A DNA stretch of 64,000 nucleotides from Herbidospora sakaeratensis (GTDB taxonomy: Bacteria > Actinomycetota > Actinomycetes > Streptosporangiales > Streptosporangiaceae). The stretch is taken from NCBI RefSeq assembly GCF_001570525.1, contig NZ_BBXC01000008.1, positions 709,841-773,840 on the forward strand. Reading direction: 5' to 3'. A program made the position numbers and the translations under genes. Below, one piece after another: positions 44,601 to 52,197 of this stretch; position 1 is the stretch's first letter, and each line of letters opens with the position of its first letter. The notes below the pieces were generated by a model. It saw only the letters and a list, made by a program, of their open reading frames with translations, ran no database searches and was not told the DNA's origin.

Positions 44601-44958
44601 GCGTCGGCTGGTCGAGGTCGCGGAGCATCGCGCCGAAGGGGTCCGGTTCGTCCGGGCGCAGGCCCGGGTCCCGTGCAGGCGGGGGTTCCGGGGCAGGGTC
44701 CTCGTTGCGCCACGATGCCACCCTCGTCGGGTCGCCGATCATGGGGACGCCCGATTCGCCCGGCCGGCGGACGAACGGCAGGCTCGGCCCGGTCGTCTTC
44801 GGGATCTCGCCCGTGGCCGGGTCGTCCTCGTCGTAGGCGTGGGGGCGCGGATCCCGTGCCGGAGAACCGAAGGCCGGCGGGTCCGCTGGGGGCGTGTCCT
44901 CCGGGGGCGGGGGGACCGCACGCAGGTGGTTCCGGGGCTTCTGGGGATCTTCGGACAT
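41662..44958 (-). CDS. Large Pro-rich single-pass membrane protein with DUF3558-like exterior
   Basis: A 1098-residue protein. Residues 1-640 are a disordered, Pro/Gly/Ser-rich cytoplasmic region with 11-residue repeats of the GPQWPGAESTS type at about 345-510. One helix (WLWPLIAAVVVLVVAGGTFVFF) lies near 645-665. The exterior (about 700-1098) has two modules of the Cys...Cys-x-Trp kind: FDVCAMLDPEQTERLVPAA with TCEWTN, and NCVTMNPVAAKLVP with ECQWWN, which resemble DUF3558. The cytoplasmic tail is rich in Ser/Thr and lies 15 bp downstream of two receptor kinases, so it is a plausible substrate (inference). ATG 44958 has AGGAGTCC upstream. Confidence 0.8.
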   Translation of the reverse strand: MSEDPQKPRNHLRAVPPPPEDTPPADPPAFGSPARDPRPHAYDEDDPATGEIPKTTGPSLPFVRRPGESGVPMIGDPTRVASWRNEDPAPEPPPARDPGLRPDEPDPFGAMLRDLDQPTPPTDGGPSDDTTKRDGGDAAERPGEPSAGPQGGDPGGVDPATTRLRESASELPRRIPKSSTRQSATPSSPPSDRPGWFDTPASQPRKPQTPEGPPGGLRPPAMFGAPTPEGPPEGRSDFRDFSRPDAPGRGGGPVPHGPSDRHAPGANGVSPIADGPASGRRPGQAPNQPSTPGQGFDAFGSNRPSQPPASPHQPWPSAGPDWPGMPEPPADPRQSSPTTPPPAFGAPGPQWPGPESPSGPQPFGVESSSGPQRLGADGPTGPQWPGLEPQGGAQWPGVESTSGPQRPPAESSPGPQWPGAEGSPTAKWPGTESPSGPQRFGAEGPSGAQWPGSEPQGGAQWPGAESTSGPQWPGAESTSGPQWPGAESKSDAPWPGTEGSPTAKWPGTESPSPESRQESSGLTAPGSAWSTPSEGTPWAPQTPSTPEPPGPHGHVPRGSERWRGPADADQPPQGPWNPQAPQGQAGPEGTAVLFQPQANGAPSGGGDPWQAQSGWQQQNSGPWQGTTQPGWAQPPGPPKRNKWLWPLIAAVVVLVVAGGTFVFFQTTGGEDTPQTAPPPKTGATPEASGAAPPAAGDDPKGATDFDVCAMLDPEQTERLVPAAKIDMRMSDERDGNLVSYVRWTCEWTNRNISFGEYNRQRQITVNVARYEAIGDTTADKAASIQFDGEKRQYDYTASVSNEERYYSKPSVFTGIGEAAVAQYQWTREDDYRYAFGTGMGRVGNITFDVKYEASQQHKEADVLTNDTKQSITEENAIREVKALLTQLAQSAEAWYAKKPLPFAGKARPSPTPTASPSPVKIALPPNCVTMNPVAAKLVPQTEGLAQSLTEGKAKLTECQWWNDAMPVEGGKVRWRNLRIGIREFPNAEMARFYLVDERGKSRGTAGSKIGGIQWSKIQKIPGLGTDNYGQAIRQQTETAYSGAYEVKVMQGTFVVTVLFGGADRPAGTEINNIGAVLMPLPEAAAGAKEMAKGLLATL
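43430..43925. repeat. 33-bp tandem repeat array inside the Pro-rich gene
   Basis: About fifteen degenerate units of 33 bp, each encoding an 11-residue G-x-E-S-x-S-G-P-Q-W-P pattern. Two adjacent units near 43503-43570 are almost identical, while others have diverged, which suggests continuing unit gain and loss by slippage or recombination. Confidence 0.8.
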
Positions 44959-44973
44959 GGGGGGACTCCTTGG

Positions 44974-46245
44974 TCAGCCGATTCCGGCCGCGACCAGCTG
45001 GGCGGCCTGGCGGGCGCGCTCCCTGGTGTCGTCGCCGGGCGACTTGTAGGTGACCTGGGCGGACAGGTTGCTTCTCCGGAACCAGACGGTGGCGCCGCCG
45101 TCGGCGGGCGCCACGTAGGCCTCGTCGGCGACGCCGGTGAGGTTCTCGGCGCCGTCGGGGCGGGCGGGGGCGGCTCCGGTGGTCAGGCGGTAGCCCACGA
45201 CCACTTCGGTTCCGCCGGAGCGGTTGATCCAGCGGCAGCCGCCGTCGGGCGTGGGTTCGGCGTTGGCCTGGGTGCCGAGCAGGTGGGTGATCTGCGCGGT
45301 GGTCAGCGACGTGCAGGCGTCGGGGGCGGCGGTGAAGCGGGCCGGCACGTCGTCCGGCCCGGCCGCGAACCGGGACGCGGCCCAGCCCGCGCCGACGCCG
45401 AGGGCGATCGTGAGGGCGGCGCCGATCGCCCAGCGGCCGGTCCGGCGCGAGCGCGGGGGCACCGCGGCGACGGCGTCTCTGAGCAGGTGGCGGGTGGTCG
45501 CGGCCGGAGGGCGGTGGGCGGGGTCCTTGGCGAGGAGCGCGCCGACCGCGCGGGCCAGCGCGGGGGTCGCCTGCGCCATCGGGGGCGGGTCGTGCATGAC
45601 GACGGCCGCCACCACGGCGGCGGGCAGGTTGCGGTGGAAGGGGCCCCGGCCCTCCACGGCCGCGTAGAGGGTCGCGCCGAGCGACCACAGGTCCGACGGC
45701 GGGCCGGCGGGCAGGCCGCGGAACCGTTCGGGGGCCATGTACGCCGGCGACCCCGAGCTGTCGGCCGGGTCGGCCCCGAACGGGGCGGCGATGCCGAAGT
45801 CGGCCAGCATCGCCCGGCCGTCGTCGCCGACGAGCACGTTGGCCGGTTTGACGTCGCGGTGCAGGATGCCGTGGGCGTGCGCGAGTTCGAGGGCGTCGAG
45901 GATCGACAGGCCGATCTCGGCGACCCGGGTGCTCGGCAGCGGCAGCAGCTTGTCGAGGGACGTTCCCGGCACCAGGTCCATCACGATCCACGGCGCGCCG
46001 TCGTGGGGCACCACGTCGTGGATCTTGACGATCGAGGGGTGGTTGAGCCGCCCGGCGGCCCGCGCCTCCCCGATCGCGCGGGAGGTGTACTCGGCCAGCT
46101 CACCGGGCCCGAGGTCGCTGGGCGTGCGCATCTGTTTGACGGCGACCTCGCGCCGCAGCAGTTCGTCGTGGGCACGCCAGACGGTGCCCGCGCCGCCCTT
46201 CCCGAGGGGTTCGGCGAGCCGGTAGCGGCCGGCGAGCAGGGTCAC
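44974..46245 (-). CDS. Receptor Ser/Thr protein kinase with DUF3558-like sensor
   Basis: A 423-residue PknB-type kinase with complete motifs: GKGGAGTV, K37 in VAVK, HRDVKPAN (129-136), DFG (149-151) and APER. A helix at about 271-291 leads to a short exterior with ACTSLTTAQITHLLGTQ and GGCRWIN (C311 and C337 with W339), the same module as in its two operon partners. GTG 46245 overlaps the upstream kinase stop as GTGA; the GTG at 46257 would add four residues and is less likely. Confidence 0.9.
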   Translation of the reverse strand: MTLLAGRYRLAEPLGKGGAGTVWRAHDELLRREVAVKQMRTPSDLGPGELAEYTSRAIGEARAAGRLNHPSIVKIHDVVPHDGAPWIVMDLVPGTSLDKLLPLPSTRVAEIGLSILDALELAHAHGILHRDVKPANVLVGDDGRAMLADFGIAAPFGADPADSSGSPAYMAPERFRGLPAGPPSDLWSLGATLYAAVEGRGPFHRNLPAAVVAAVVMHDPPPMAQATPALARAVGALLAKDPAHRPPAATTRHLLRDAVAAVPPRSRRTGRWAIGAALTIALGVGAGWAASRFAAGPDDVPARFTAAPDACTSLTTAQITHLLGTQANAEPTPDGGCRWINRSGGTEVVVGYRLTTGAAPARPDGAENLTGVADEAYVAPADGGATVWFRRSNLSAQVTYKSPGDDTRERARQAAQLVAAGIG

Positions 46246-47738
46246 GCGTGACCCCACAGCGTGTCGGCCGCGGCGCGGGCGGCGGTCTCGGCGCCCGAGC
46301 GGAGCTGGTCGGCGGTGCGGTCGCCCAGGTCGGCGTACTCGACGCGGCCGACGAAGTCGCCGACGCGGAAGTAGACGTCGACGGCGATCATCCGGCCCTC
46401 GGAGGAGGTGACGTCCCAGGTGAACGCCTCCTCGCCGACGCCGGTGAGCGGGCGGATCGCCGAGGTGACGGTGGTGATGCGGCGTTTGGTGCCGATCTCG
46501 TACCAGATGAGGGACGAGTCACGGGGCATGTTGGCGATGCGGCGCTGGATGCCGCCGTACAGGGAGCGGGCCGCTTCGGGGTCGAGGTCCCACCAGTCGG
46601 GGGTGTCGGAGTCGGTGGCGGGTTCGAGGCGCAGGCCGGTGCCCTCGACCGTCCACTGGCAGCCGCCCTCGATCTCCTTCGGCCGGGCGTCCTGCCCGAG
46701 CAGCGCCTTGACCTGGCCGGCGGAGACGACCCGGCATAAGTCGACCCGCTCGGTGAACACCGGCGCGGGCGGCCGCTGCGCCGTGGGGGCGGCCGCGCCG
46801 CCGGACTCCCAGGGCGCGACGAGCACCACGGCCGCCGCGACGACGGCCGCGGCCCCGGCGGCCACCGCGACCCACAACCCGTTGTTCTTCTTCCGGCGTA
46901 CCGGCGCGATGTCGGGGTTGCCGCCCCGGACGATCTCCTGGAACAGCCGCCCCGCGGTCGCGGCGTCGGGCCGGTCGGCCGGGTCGCGCGCCATCAGCCA
47001 GCTGACCAGGGCGCCCAGCGGCCCGCCGACCTGCGGCGCGGGCACCGGCGCGGTCAGCGTCGCCTGGATGACCTGCACGTGGCCGCCCCGGTACGGCGGC
47101 ACGCCCTCCAGCGCGGTGTACAGAGTCGCCCCGAGCGACCACAGGTCGGCGGCCGGCCCGCCGGGGTCGCCTTCGAGCCGCTCGGGCGCGATGAAGCCCG
47201 GGGAGCCGATCAGCATGCCGTCGCCGGTCAGGTTGGTCGTGTCGGCCTGCCGGGCGATGCCGAAGTCGGTCAGCACCACCCGCCCGTCGACGGTGAGGAA
47301 CACGTTCCCGGGCTTGACGTCGCGGTGCTGCACGCCGTGGGCGTGCGCGGCCGACAACGCGTCGACCATCCGGGCCCCGATCTCGGCCACCGCGCCCGGC
47401 TGGAGCCCGCCGTGGGCGGAGATCTCCGCCGACAGCGGCCGCCCGTTGAGCCGCTCCATGACGATCCAGGGCCGGCCGTCGGCGACCAGGACGTCGTGCA
47501 CGCTGACGACGGCCGGGTGCCGCAACCGTGCGGTCACCTCGGCCTCGCGCATCACGCGGGTGACGAGCTCCGCCCGCTCCCGCTCCCCCATCCCGTCGGG
47601 AATGCGCAGTTCCTTGACGGCGACCTCGCGGTCGAGCATCTCGTCACGGGCGAGCCAGACGGTGCCCATGCCACCGGAGCCGAGGGGACGCAGCAGGAGG
47701 TAGCGGGAGGCCAGTCGTTCCCCGATCGATTCGGCCAT
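46242..47738 (-). CDS. Receptor Ser/Thr protein kinase with DUF3558-like sensor
   Basis: A 498-residue PknB-type kinase. GSGGMGTV, K42 in VAVK, HRDVKPGN (138-145), DFG (158-160) and APER are all present; a helix lies at about 288-309. The exterior carries LCRVVSAGQVKALLGQD and GGCQWTV (C335, C360), the shared sensor module. It is the first gene of the kinase-kinase-Pro-rich operon. ATG 47738 has no ribosome site but lies 6 nt after TATTCT (47750-47745), pointing to a leaderless message; the longer start at 47819 would read through this promoter. Confidence 0.9.
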   Translation of the reverse strand: MAESIGERLASRYLLLRPLGSGGMGTVWLARDEMLDREVAVKELRIPDGMGERERAELVTRVMREAEVTARLRHPAVVSVHDVLVADGRPWIVMERLNGRPLSAEISAHGGLQPGAVAEIGARMVDALSAAHAHGVQHRDVKPGNVFLTVDGRVVLTDFGIARQADTTNLTGDGMLIGSPGFIAPERLEGDPGGPAADLWSLGATLYTALEGVPPYRGGHVQVIQATLTAPVPAPQVGGPLGALVSWLMARDPADRPDAATAGRLFQEIVRGGNPDIAPVRRKKNNGLWVAVAAGAAAVVAAAVVLVAPWESGGAAAPTAQRPPAPVFTERVDLCRVVSAGQVKALLGQDARPKEIEGGCQWTVEGTGLRLEPATDSDTPDWWDLDPEAARSLYGGIQRRIANMPRDSSLIWYEIGTKRRITTVTSAIRPLTGVGEEAFTWDVTSSEGRMIAVDVYFRVGDFVGRVEYADLGDRTADQLRSGAETAARAAADTLWGHA

Positions 47739-47744
47739 ACCGGG

Positions 47745-47750
47745 AGAATA
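47745..47750 (-). promoter_or_regulatory. -10 element of the kinase operon (leaderless)
   Basis: TATTCT on the minus strand, 6 nt before the ATG at 47738. A clear -35 at 17-18 bp is not seen; TTGACG lies about 30 bp upstream, too far to pair. Confidence 0.45.
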
Positions 47751-47819
47751 GCGAAACCGGACCGGCCCGAATTGACCATTCGTCAACCCCGGCCGCCTTC
47801 GGCGGTCCCGCCAGGGCAC

Positions 47820-50099
47820 TCAGCCGACGACGACCTCCGCCGAACCGCCCACGATCTCCACCCCGACGATCGTCTTGGGCCCGTCCGACCGCACGACGAG
47901 CCGTCCGTGGTCGTGTACGGCCGTCACGACCGTCTCCCCGTCCACGTCGCGCACCACGGTCCGGGACTCGCCGTCGGGGAGGCCGTACACGAGAAGGGAG
48001 ATCTCCGGCGTGTCGGTCACGGTCGGGCCGGGGGTCGTCGTGGGGATCAGCGCGCCGAGGCGTCCGTAGAGGGGGATCCGGTCGAGCGGCGGGGAGACGC
48101 GCAGGTAGCGGCCGCCCGTGTGGTGCTCGCCGGTCCAGTGGTCGACCCACGTCCCGGCCGGGAGGTAGACGTCGCGGGTGCCGTCGGCCGAGGTCATCGG
48201 GGCGACGAGGAGGTCGGGGCCGAGGAGGTACTGGAGGTCGGCCTGCCAGCTCACCGGGTCGCCGGGCCGGTCGACGCACAGGGCGCGCATGATCGGCAGC
48301 CCGGTCGTGACCGCCTCGACCGCCGCCGAGTAGAGGTAGGGCATCAGCCGGTAGCGCAGCCGCAGCGCCTCGACCGCGCCGCGTTCGGCGTGCTCGGGGA
48401 ACTCCCACGGCTCGCGGCTGGTGGTCCCGTGGAAGCGCACCAGCGGAGACAGCGCCCCGAACTGCGCCCAGCGCACGAACAGGTCAGGGGTGGGCGTGCC
48501 GGTGAACCCGCCGGCGTCGTGGCTCCAGAACGGGATGCCCGACAGCCCGTGCGACAGGCCGCCGCGGATGGTGCTGCCCATCGCCGGGTAGGTCGCGTCG
48601 ACGTCGCCGCTCCACTGCGCCGGATGCCGCTGCCCGCCGAGGTACGACGACCGCGCCCACACCAGGCCGTGCCCGGCGACCTCGCGGGTCACCTCGGCGA
48701 CCAGGTCGTTGAACAGCAGCGAGTAGACGTTGTGCAGTTCGGCGCCGCTCATCCCGTTGTAGGCGACCGCGCGGGCGGGCACCCCCTCGGCGAAGTCGGT
48801 CTTGAACACCTGGACGCCCTGCTCCAGCAGCCCCTTGAGCAGCCCGCGGAACCAGGTGCGGGCGGCGGGGTTGGTGAAGTCGACGATGCCGCAGGCCGGG
48901 TAGGAGCCGTGCCAGGCGTCGGCCACGTAGGGCTCGCCGTCGCGGGTCAGCAGCAGGTAGCCGCTGCTGGCCGCCTCCTCGAAGGCCGGGCTCAGGTGGG
49001 AGATGTACGGGTTCATCCAGAGACAGACCTGGAAACCCTGCTCGGCGAGTTCCGCCAGCATGCCCTCCGGGTCGGGGAACGCCTGCCGGTCCCACCGCAG
49101 GTCCGACCAGTGCCCGTCGATCTGCCAGAACGTGTCGAGGTGCAGCACGTCGCACGGGATGCCCCGGTCGCGGATCTTCCGGGCCCGCTCCAGCACCCGC
49201 TCCTGGCTGTCGCGGAAGAACCCCGAGGAGATCCACGCCCCGAACGCCCACTTGGGCGGCAGCACGGCCGGCCCGGTCAGCGCGCGCAGCCGCCGCAGCA
49301 CGTCGGCGGGCTCGGGGCCGCCGAGCACGTAGTAGTCGATCAGGTCGTCGGGCACCACGATCTGCACGTCGCTGTGGGTCGACTGGCACACGTCGAACTC
49401 GACCGGCATCCCGCTGTCGACGACGATCCCGTATCCCCGGCTGGACAGGTAGAAGGGCACGTTCTTGTACGCCCGCTGCGACTCCGCGCCGAACGCGTCG
49501 AAGTTCCACATCAGGGGCCGTTGCCCGCGTTTGTCGAGCGGCGTGAACGACTCCCCGAACCCGCTGAACGCCTCGTCGGCCGGGGCCAGGAACGTCTCGT
49601 GGTAGGCGACGGTGACCCCGTCGACCTGGGACCGGCCGAAGGGGAGCGTGCGGAGCCGTCCGGAGATGTCGGGGCGGCCGGGGTCCTGCTCGGTCAGCAC
49701 CCGCCCGGCCGGGTCGGTGAAGCGCAGGTTCCACGGGTTCAGCCGGATCTCCGCCCGCACCGCCCCGGCGTCCACCACGACCGTCTCGTCGCCGACGGTG
49801 ACCTGCGCGGGCGACCGCACCGGCCTCGTCAGCCGCAGGGCCCGCGCCGACCGGGTGCGCGCGTCGGCCTGCTCGCTGAGCTTGACCCGGACGATCCCCT
49901 CCCCCGCCGCGCTCACCTGGACGACGAGCGACTCGTCGGTGGAGGTCACCCCCTTGAAGGTGACGCCGCAACCGTCGGAGGCCACCACCTCGGCCCGCGC
50001 CAGCCTCGCGATCCCGCCTTCGCCGTGCTGCCGCACGGGCAGCTCGGGCGGGTCGGCCACGAAGTACTCGCGCGCGATCAACGGGGGGCGATACGGCAT
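47820..50099 (-). CDS. Alpha-xylosidase/alpha-glucosidase, glycoside hydrolase family 31
   Basis: A 759-residue cytosolic enzyme, closest in motif to YicI-type alpha-xylosidases. The N-terminal sandwich has GFGESFTPLDKRG, typical of YicI; the barrel has the nucleophile D435 in VFKTDFAEGVP (YicI: KTDFGERIP) and the acid/base D499 in WSGDVDATY. It should remove alpha-1,6-xylose from the non-reducing end of xyloglucan oligosaccharides. ATG 50099. Divergent from the GH42 gene, with an operator-like site between them matching that of the ROK-linked transporter. Confidence 0.9.
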   Translation of the reverse strand: MPYRPPLIAREYFVADPPELPVRQHGEGGIARLARAEVVASDGCGVTFKGVTSTDESLVVQVSAAGEGIVRVKLSEQADARTRSARALRLTRPVRSPAQVTVGDETVVVDAGAVRAEIRLNPWNLRFTDPAGRVLTEQDPGRPDISGRLRTLPFGRSQVDGVTVAYHETFLAPADEAFSGFGESFTPLDKRGQRPLMWNFDAFGAESQRAYKNVPFYLSSRGYGIVVDSGMPVEFDVCQSTHSDVQIVVPDDLIDYYVLGGPEPADVLRRLRALTGPAVLPPKWAFGAWISSGFFRDSQERVLERARKIRDRGIPCDVLHLDTFWQIDGHWSDLRWDRQAFPDPEGMLAELAEQGFQVCLWMNPYISHLSPAFEEAASSGYLLLTRDGEPYVADAWHGSYPACGIVDFTNPAARTWFRGLLKGLLEQGVQVFKTDFAEGVPARAVAYNGMSGAELHNVYSLLFNDLVAEVTREVAGHGLVWARSSYLGGQRHPAQWSGDVDATYPAMGSTIRGGLSHGLSGIPFWSHDAGGFTGTPTPDLFVRWAQFGALSPLVRFHGTTSREPWEFPEHAERGAVEALRLRYRLMPYLYSAAVEAVTTGLPIMRALCVDRPGDPVSWQADLQYLLGPDLLVAPMTSADGTRDVYLPAGTWVDHWTGEHHTGGRYLRVSPPLDRIPLYGRLGALIPTTTPGPTVTDTPEISLLVYGLPDGESRTVVRDVDGETVVTAVHDHGRLVVRSDGPKTIVGVEIVGGSAEVVVG

Positions 50100-50128
50100 C
50101 GCTGCACTCCAACGGTATGGCGGCTTGT

Positions 50129-50156
50129 ATGATAATTAGTTTGCCGTCCATCCCAA
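50129..50156 (-). promoter_or_regulatory. Promoter of the GH31 gene
   Basis: On the minus strand TTGGGA (50156-50151) and TATCAT (50134-50129) are 16 bp apart. On the plus strand the overlapping TATGAT (50128-50133) could serve the GH42 gene. The operator at 50137-50163 overlaps the GH31 -35 and spacer. Confidence 0.5.
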
Positions 50157-50163
50157 CAAACGT
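50137..50163. promoter_or_regulatory. Second ROK-type operator-like site
   Basis: TAGTTTG (50137-50143), 13 bp, then CAAAC (50157-50161). Half-sites and spacing equal those of the site at 28724-28750. It lies in the 82-bp space between the divergent GH31 and GH42 genes. Confidence 0.6.
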
Positions 50164-50181
50164 CAACGAGAGCGGGAGACG

Positions 50182-51891
50182 ATGTACTTCGGCGGCGACT
50201 ACAACCCCGAGCAGTGGCCCGAACACGTCTGGCACGAGGACGTCGCCCTCATGCGCCGGGCCCGGGTCAACCTCGTCACGCTCGGCGTCTTCGCGTGGAG
50301 CAGCCTCCAGCCCGCGCCCGGACGCTGGGAGTTCGGCCGGCTCGACCGCGTCTTCGACCTGCTGCACGACAACGGCATCCAGGTCGATCTGGCCACGCCG
50401 ACCGCGTCGCCGCCCCCGTGGTTCGGCCGCCGGCATCCCGACACGCTGACGGTCACCGCCGACGGCACCCGGCTCGGCCACGGCAGCCGCGACACCTACT
50501 GCGTGAGCGCGCCGGCGTACCGGACCGCATCGAGGGAACTGGCGTCGGTGCTGGCCGAGCGCTACGGCGGGCACCCGGCGCTGGCGATGTGGCACGTCCA
50601 CAACGAGTACGGCACCTGGTGCCACTGCGACCACGTGGCCCGCGCCTTCCGGACGTGGCTTCGGGCCCGCCACGGCGACCTGGCCACCCTGAACGAACGC
50701 TGGACGACGGCGTTCTGGTCGCAGGGCTACTCCGACTGGGACGAGATCCAGCCGCCCCGGGCGACCCAGTGGTTGCCGAACCCGTCGCAGCTGCTCGACT
50801 TCCGCCGGTTCCTCTCCGACGAGATGCTCGCCCACTTCACCGAACAGCGCGACCTGCTGCGCCCGACGGGCAAACCGGTCACCACGAACTTCGCCTTCGG
50901 CGCGTGGGTGCCGGTCGACCACTGGAAGTGGGCCCGGGAGGTCGACCTGCTGGCCGTCGACGACTACCCGACGGGCGACCTGGCCGAGGAGTCGGCCTTC
51001 ACCGCCGACCTGGCCCGCTCGTGGGCGGGCGGCAAGCCGTGGATCCTGATGGAACAGGCGGCGGCCGTCGAGTACACCCCGCGACGCACCCTCCCCCGCC
51101 CGCCGGGCGACCTCGCCCGGACCACCCTGATCCACGTCGAGCGCGGCTCGATCGGCGCGATGTTCTTCCAGTGGCGCGCCTCCCGGGGCGGCGCGGAGCA
51201 GTGGTTCCACGGCATGGTGCCGCACGCGGGCCCCGACACCCGCACCTTCCGCGAGATCACCGCCCTGGGCGAGACCCTCGCGGCCCTGCCCTCTCCGGCG
51301 AGGCGCACCCCCGAGGTCGCGATCGTCTGGGACGACGAGGCGTGGTGGGCGCTGCAGGGCCGGGGCCTGCCCTCGCAGGACCTCGACTACCTGGACGCGG
51401 TCAAACAGCCCCACCGGCTCCTCTACCGGGCCGGGCACCACGTGGCCTTCGTCCACCCCGAACACGATCTGTCGCCGTTCCGGCTGGTCATCGTGCCGAG
51501 CCTGCTGCCGGTCACCGACGCGGCCCTGGCGAACCTGGCCGCCTGCGAGGGCACGGTCCTCATGTCCTACTTCTCGGCCGTCACCGACGAGCACCTCCGG
51601 GTGCGGCTCGGCGGCCGGCTGCCCGCCTTCGGGATCACGATCAGGGAACATCGCCCTCTCGCCGGGCCGCTGACCCTCTCCGACGGCACGGAGGCCTCGC
51701 TCTGGAGCGAGGAGATCGCCCTCGACGGCGCCGAGGCCGTCGTCGCCTACCCCGACGGGACCCCCGCCATCACCCGCTTCGGTAAGGCGTGGTATTTGTC
51801 CACGCGATTGGCCGACAAAGGCTATGAAAAGCTTCTGACCTGCCTTTTACACCCCTCTTACTGTCCAACCGGTACATATGTGGAGAGGTAA
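50182..51891 (+). CDS. Beta-galactosidase, glycoside hydrolase family 42 (short C-terminus)
   Basis: A 569-residue cytosolic enzyme. The barrel begins FGGDYNPEQWP, with acid/base E142 in MWHVHNEYG and nucleophile E291 in WILMEQAA; the trimerisation domain follows from about 390. Family members are usually 650-690 residues and end in a small beta domain; this chain stops after GKAWYLSTRLADKGYEKLL with a divergent tail, so the last domain is missing. The final 110 bp are less GC-rich than the gene. ATG 50182 has AGCGGGAGACG upstream. Removal of galactose from xyloglucan side chains would fit the GH31 neighbour. Confidence 0.88.
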   Translation: MYFGGDYNPEQWPEHVWHEDVALMRRARVNLVTLGVFAWSSLQPAPGRWEFGRLDRVFDLLHDNGIQVDLATPTASPPPWFGRRHPDTLTVTADGTRLGHGSRDTYCVSAPAYRTASRELASVLAERYGGHPALAMWHVHNEYGTWCHCDHVARAFRTWLRARHGDLATLNERWTTAFWSQGYSDWDEIQPPRATQWLPNPSQLLDFRRFLSDEMLAHFTEQRDLLRPTGKPVTTNFAFGAWVPVDHWKWAREVDLLAVDDYPTGDLAEESAFTADLARSWAGGKPWILMEQAAAVEYTPRRTLPRPPGDLARTTLIHVERGSIGAMFFQWRASRGGAEQWFHGMVPHAGPDTRTFREITALGETLAALPSPARRTPEVAIVWDDEAWWALQGRGLPSQDLDYLDAVKQPHRLLYRAGHHVAFVHPEHDLSPFRLVIVPSLLPVTDAALANLAACEGTVLMSYFSAVTDEHLRVRLGGRLPAFGITIREHRPLAGPLTLSDGTEASLWSEEIALDGAEAVVAYPDGTPAITRFGKAWYLSTRLADKGYEKLLTCLLHPSYCPTGTYVER

Positions 51892-51917
51892 GGGAACCAT
51901 CACGGCGGGGGAGAACG

Positions 51918-52091
51918 ATGCTCAAGGTGGTGCCGTCGCTCGCGAAGGTCAGAGACATCACGTCGGCTCTGCGCAGGCGGGCGTCTCACCGTGACAGCAG
52001 GGGCGATTCAACGGTGATCGACCTGCGGGCGTACCGCGACGCCAAAATCATCAGATTTCCCCGCACCGGTGGCCCGACCACGGTCGCCTGA
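51918..52091 (+). CDS. Small ORF, 57 residues, unknown
   Basis: ATG 51918 is preceded by GGGGGAGAACG, a strong ribosome site, and opens a 57-codon frame ending TGA at 52089-52091. The product begins MLKVVPSLAKVRDITSALRR and has the central STVIDLRAYRDAKIIRFPR segment: basic, amphipathic, no signal or membrane helix. I do not recognise it. It lies 26 bp downstream of the GH42 stop and just upstream of the hairpin at 52152-52197. Confidence 0.55.
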   Translation: MLKVVPSLAKVRDITSALRRRASHRDSRGDSTVIDLRAYRDAKIIRFPRTGGPTTVA

Positions 52092-52151
52092 ACGGCCGTA
52101 TCACCCCGTGAGGGCCGCGCGGCAATCGGCGCGCCGCGCGACAGCACAACG

Positions 52152-52197
52152 GTGACGGGGTGCCGGCCGTGCCTGAACACGGTCGCCACCCCGTCAC
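52152..52197. terminator. Long bidirectional hairpin terminator
   Basis: GTGACGGGGTG (52152-52162) pairs with CACCCCGTCAC (52187-52197) and, in register, CCGTG (52167-52171) with CACGG (52178-52182). The 20-position stem has one mismatch and one G-U pair around a 6-nt loop. It overlaps the last codon and stop of the CitE-like gene and follows the small ORF on the other strand. Confidence 0.8.
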
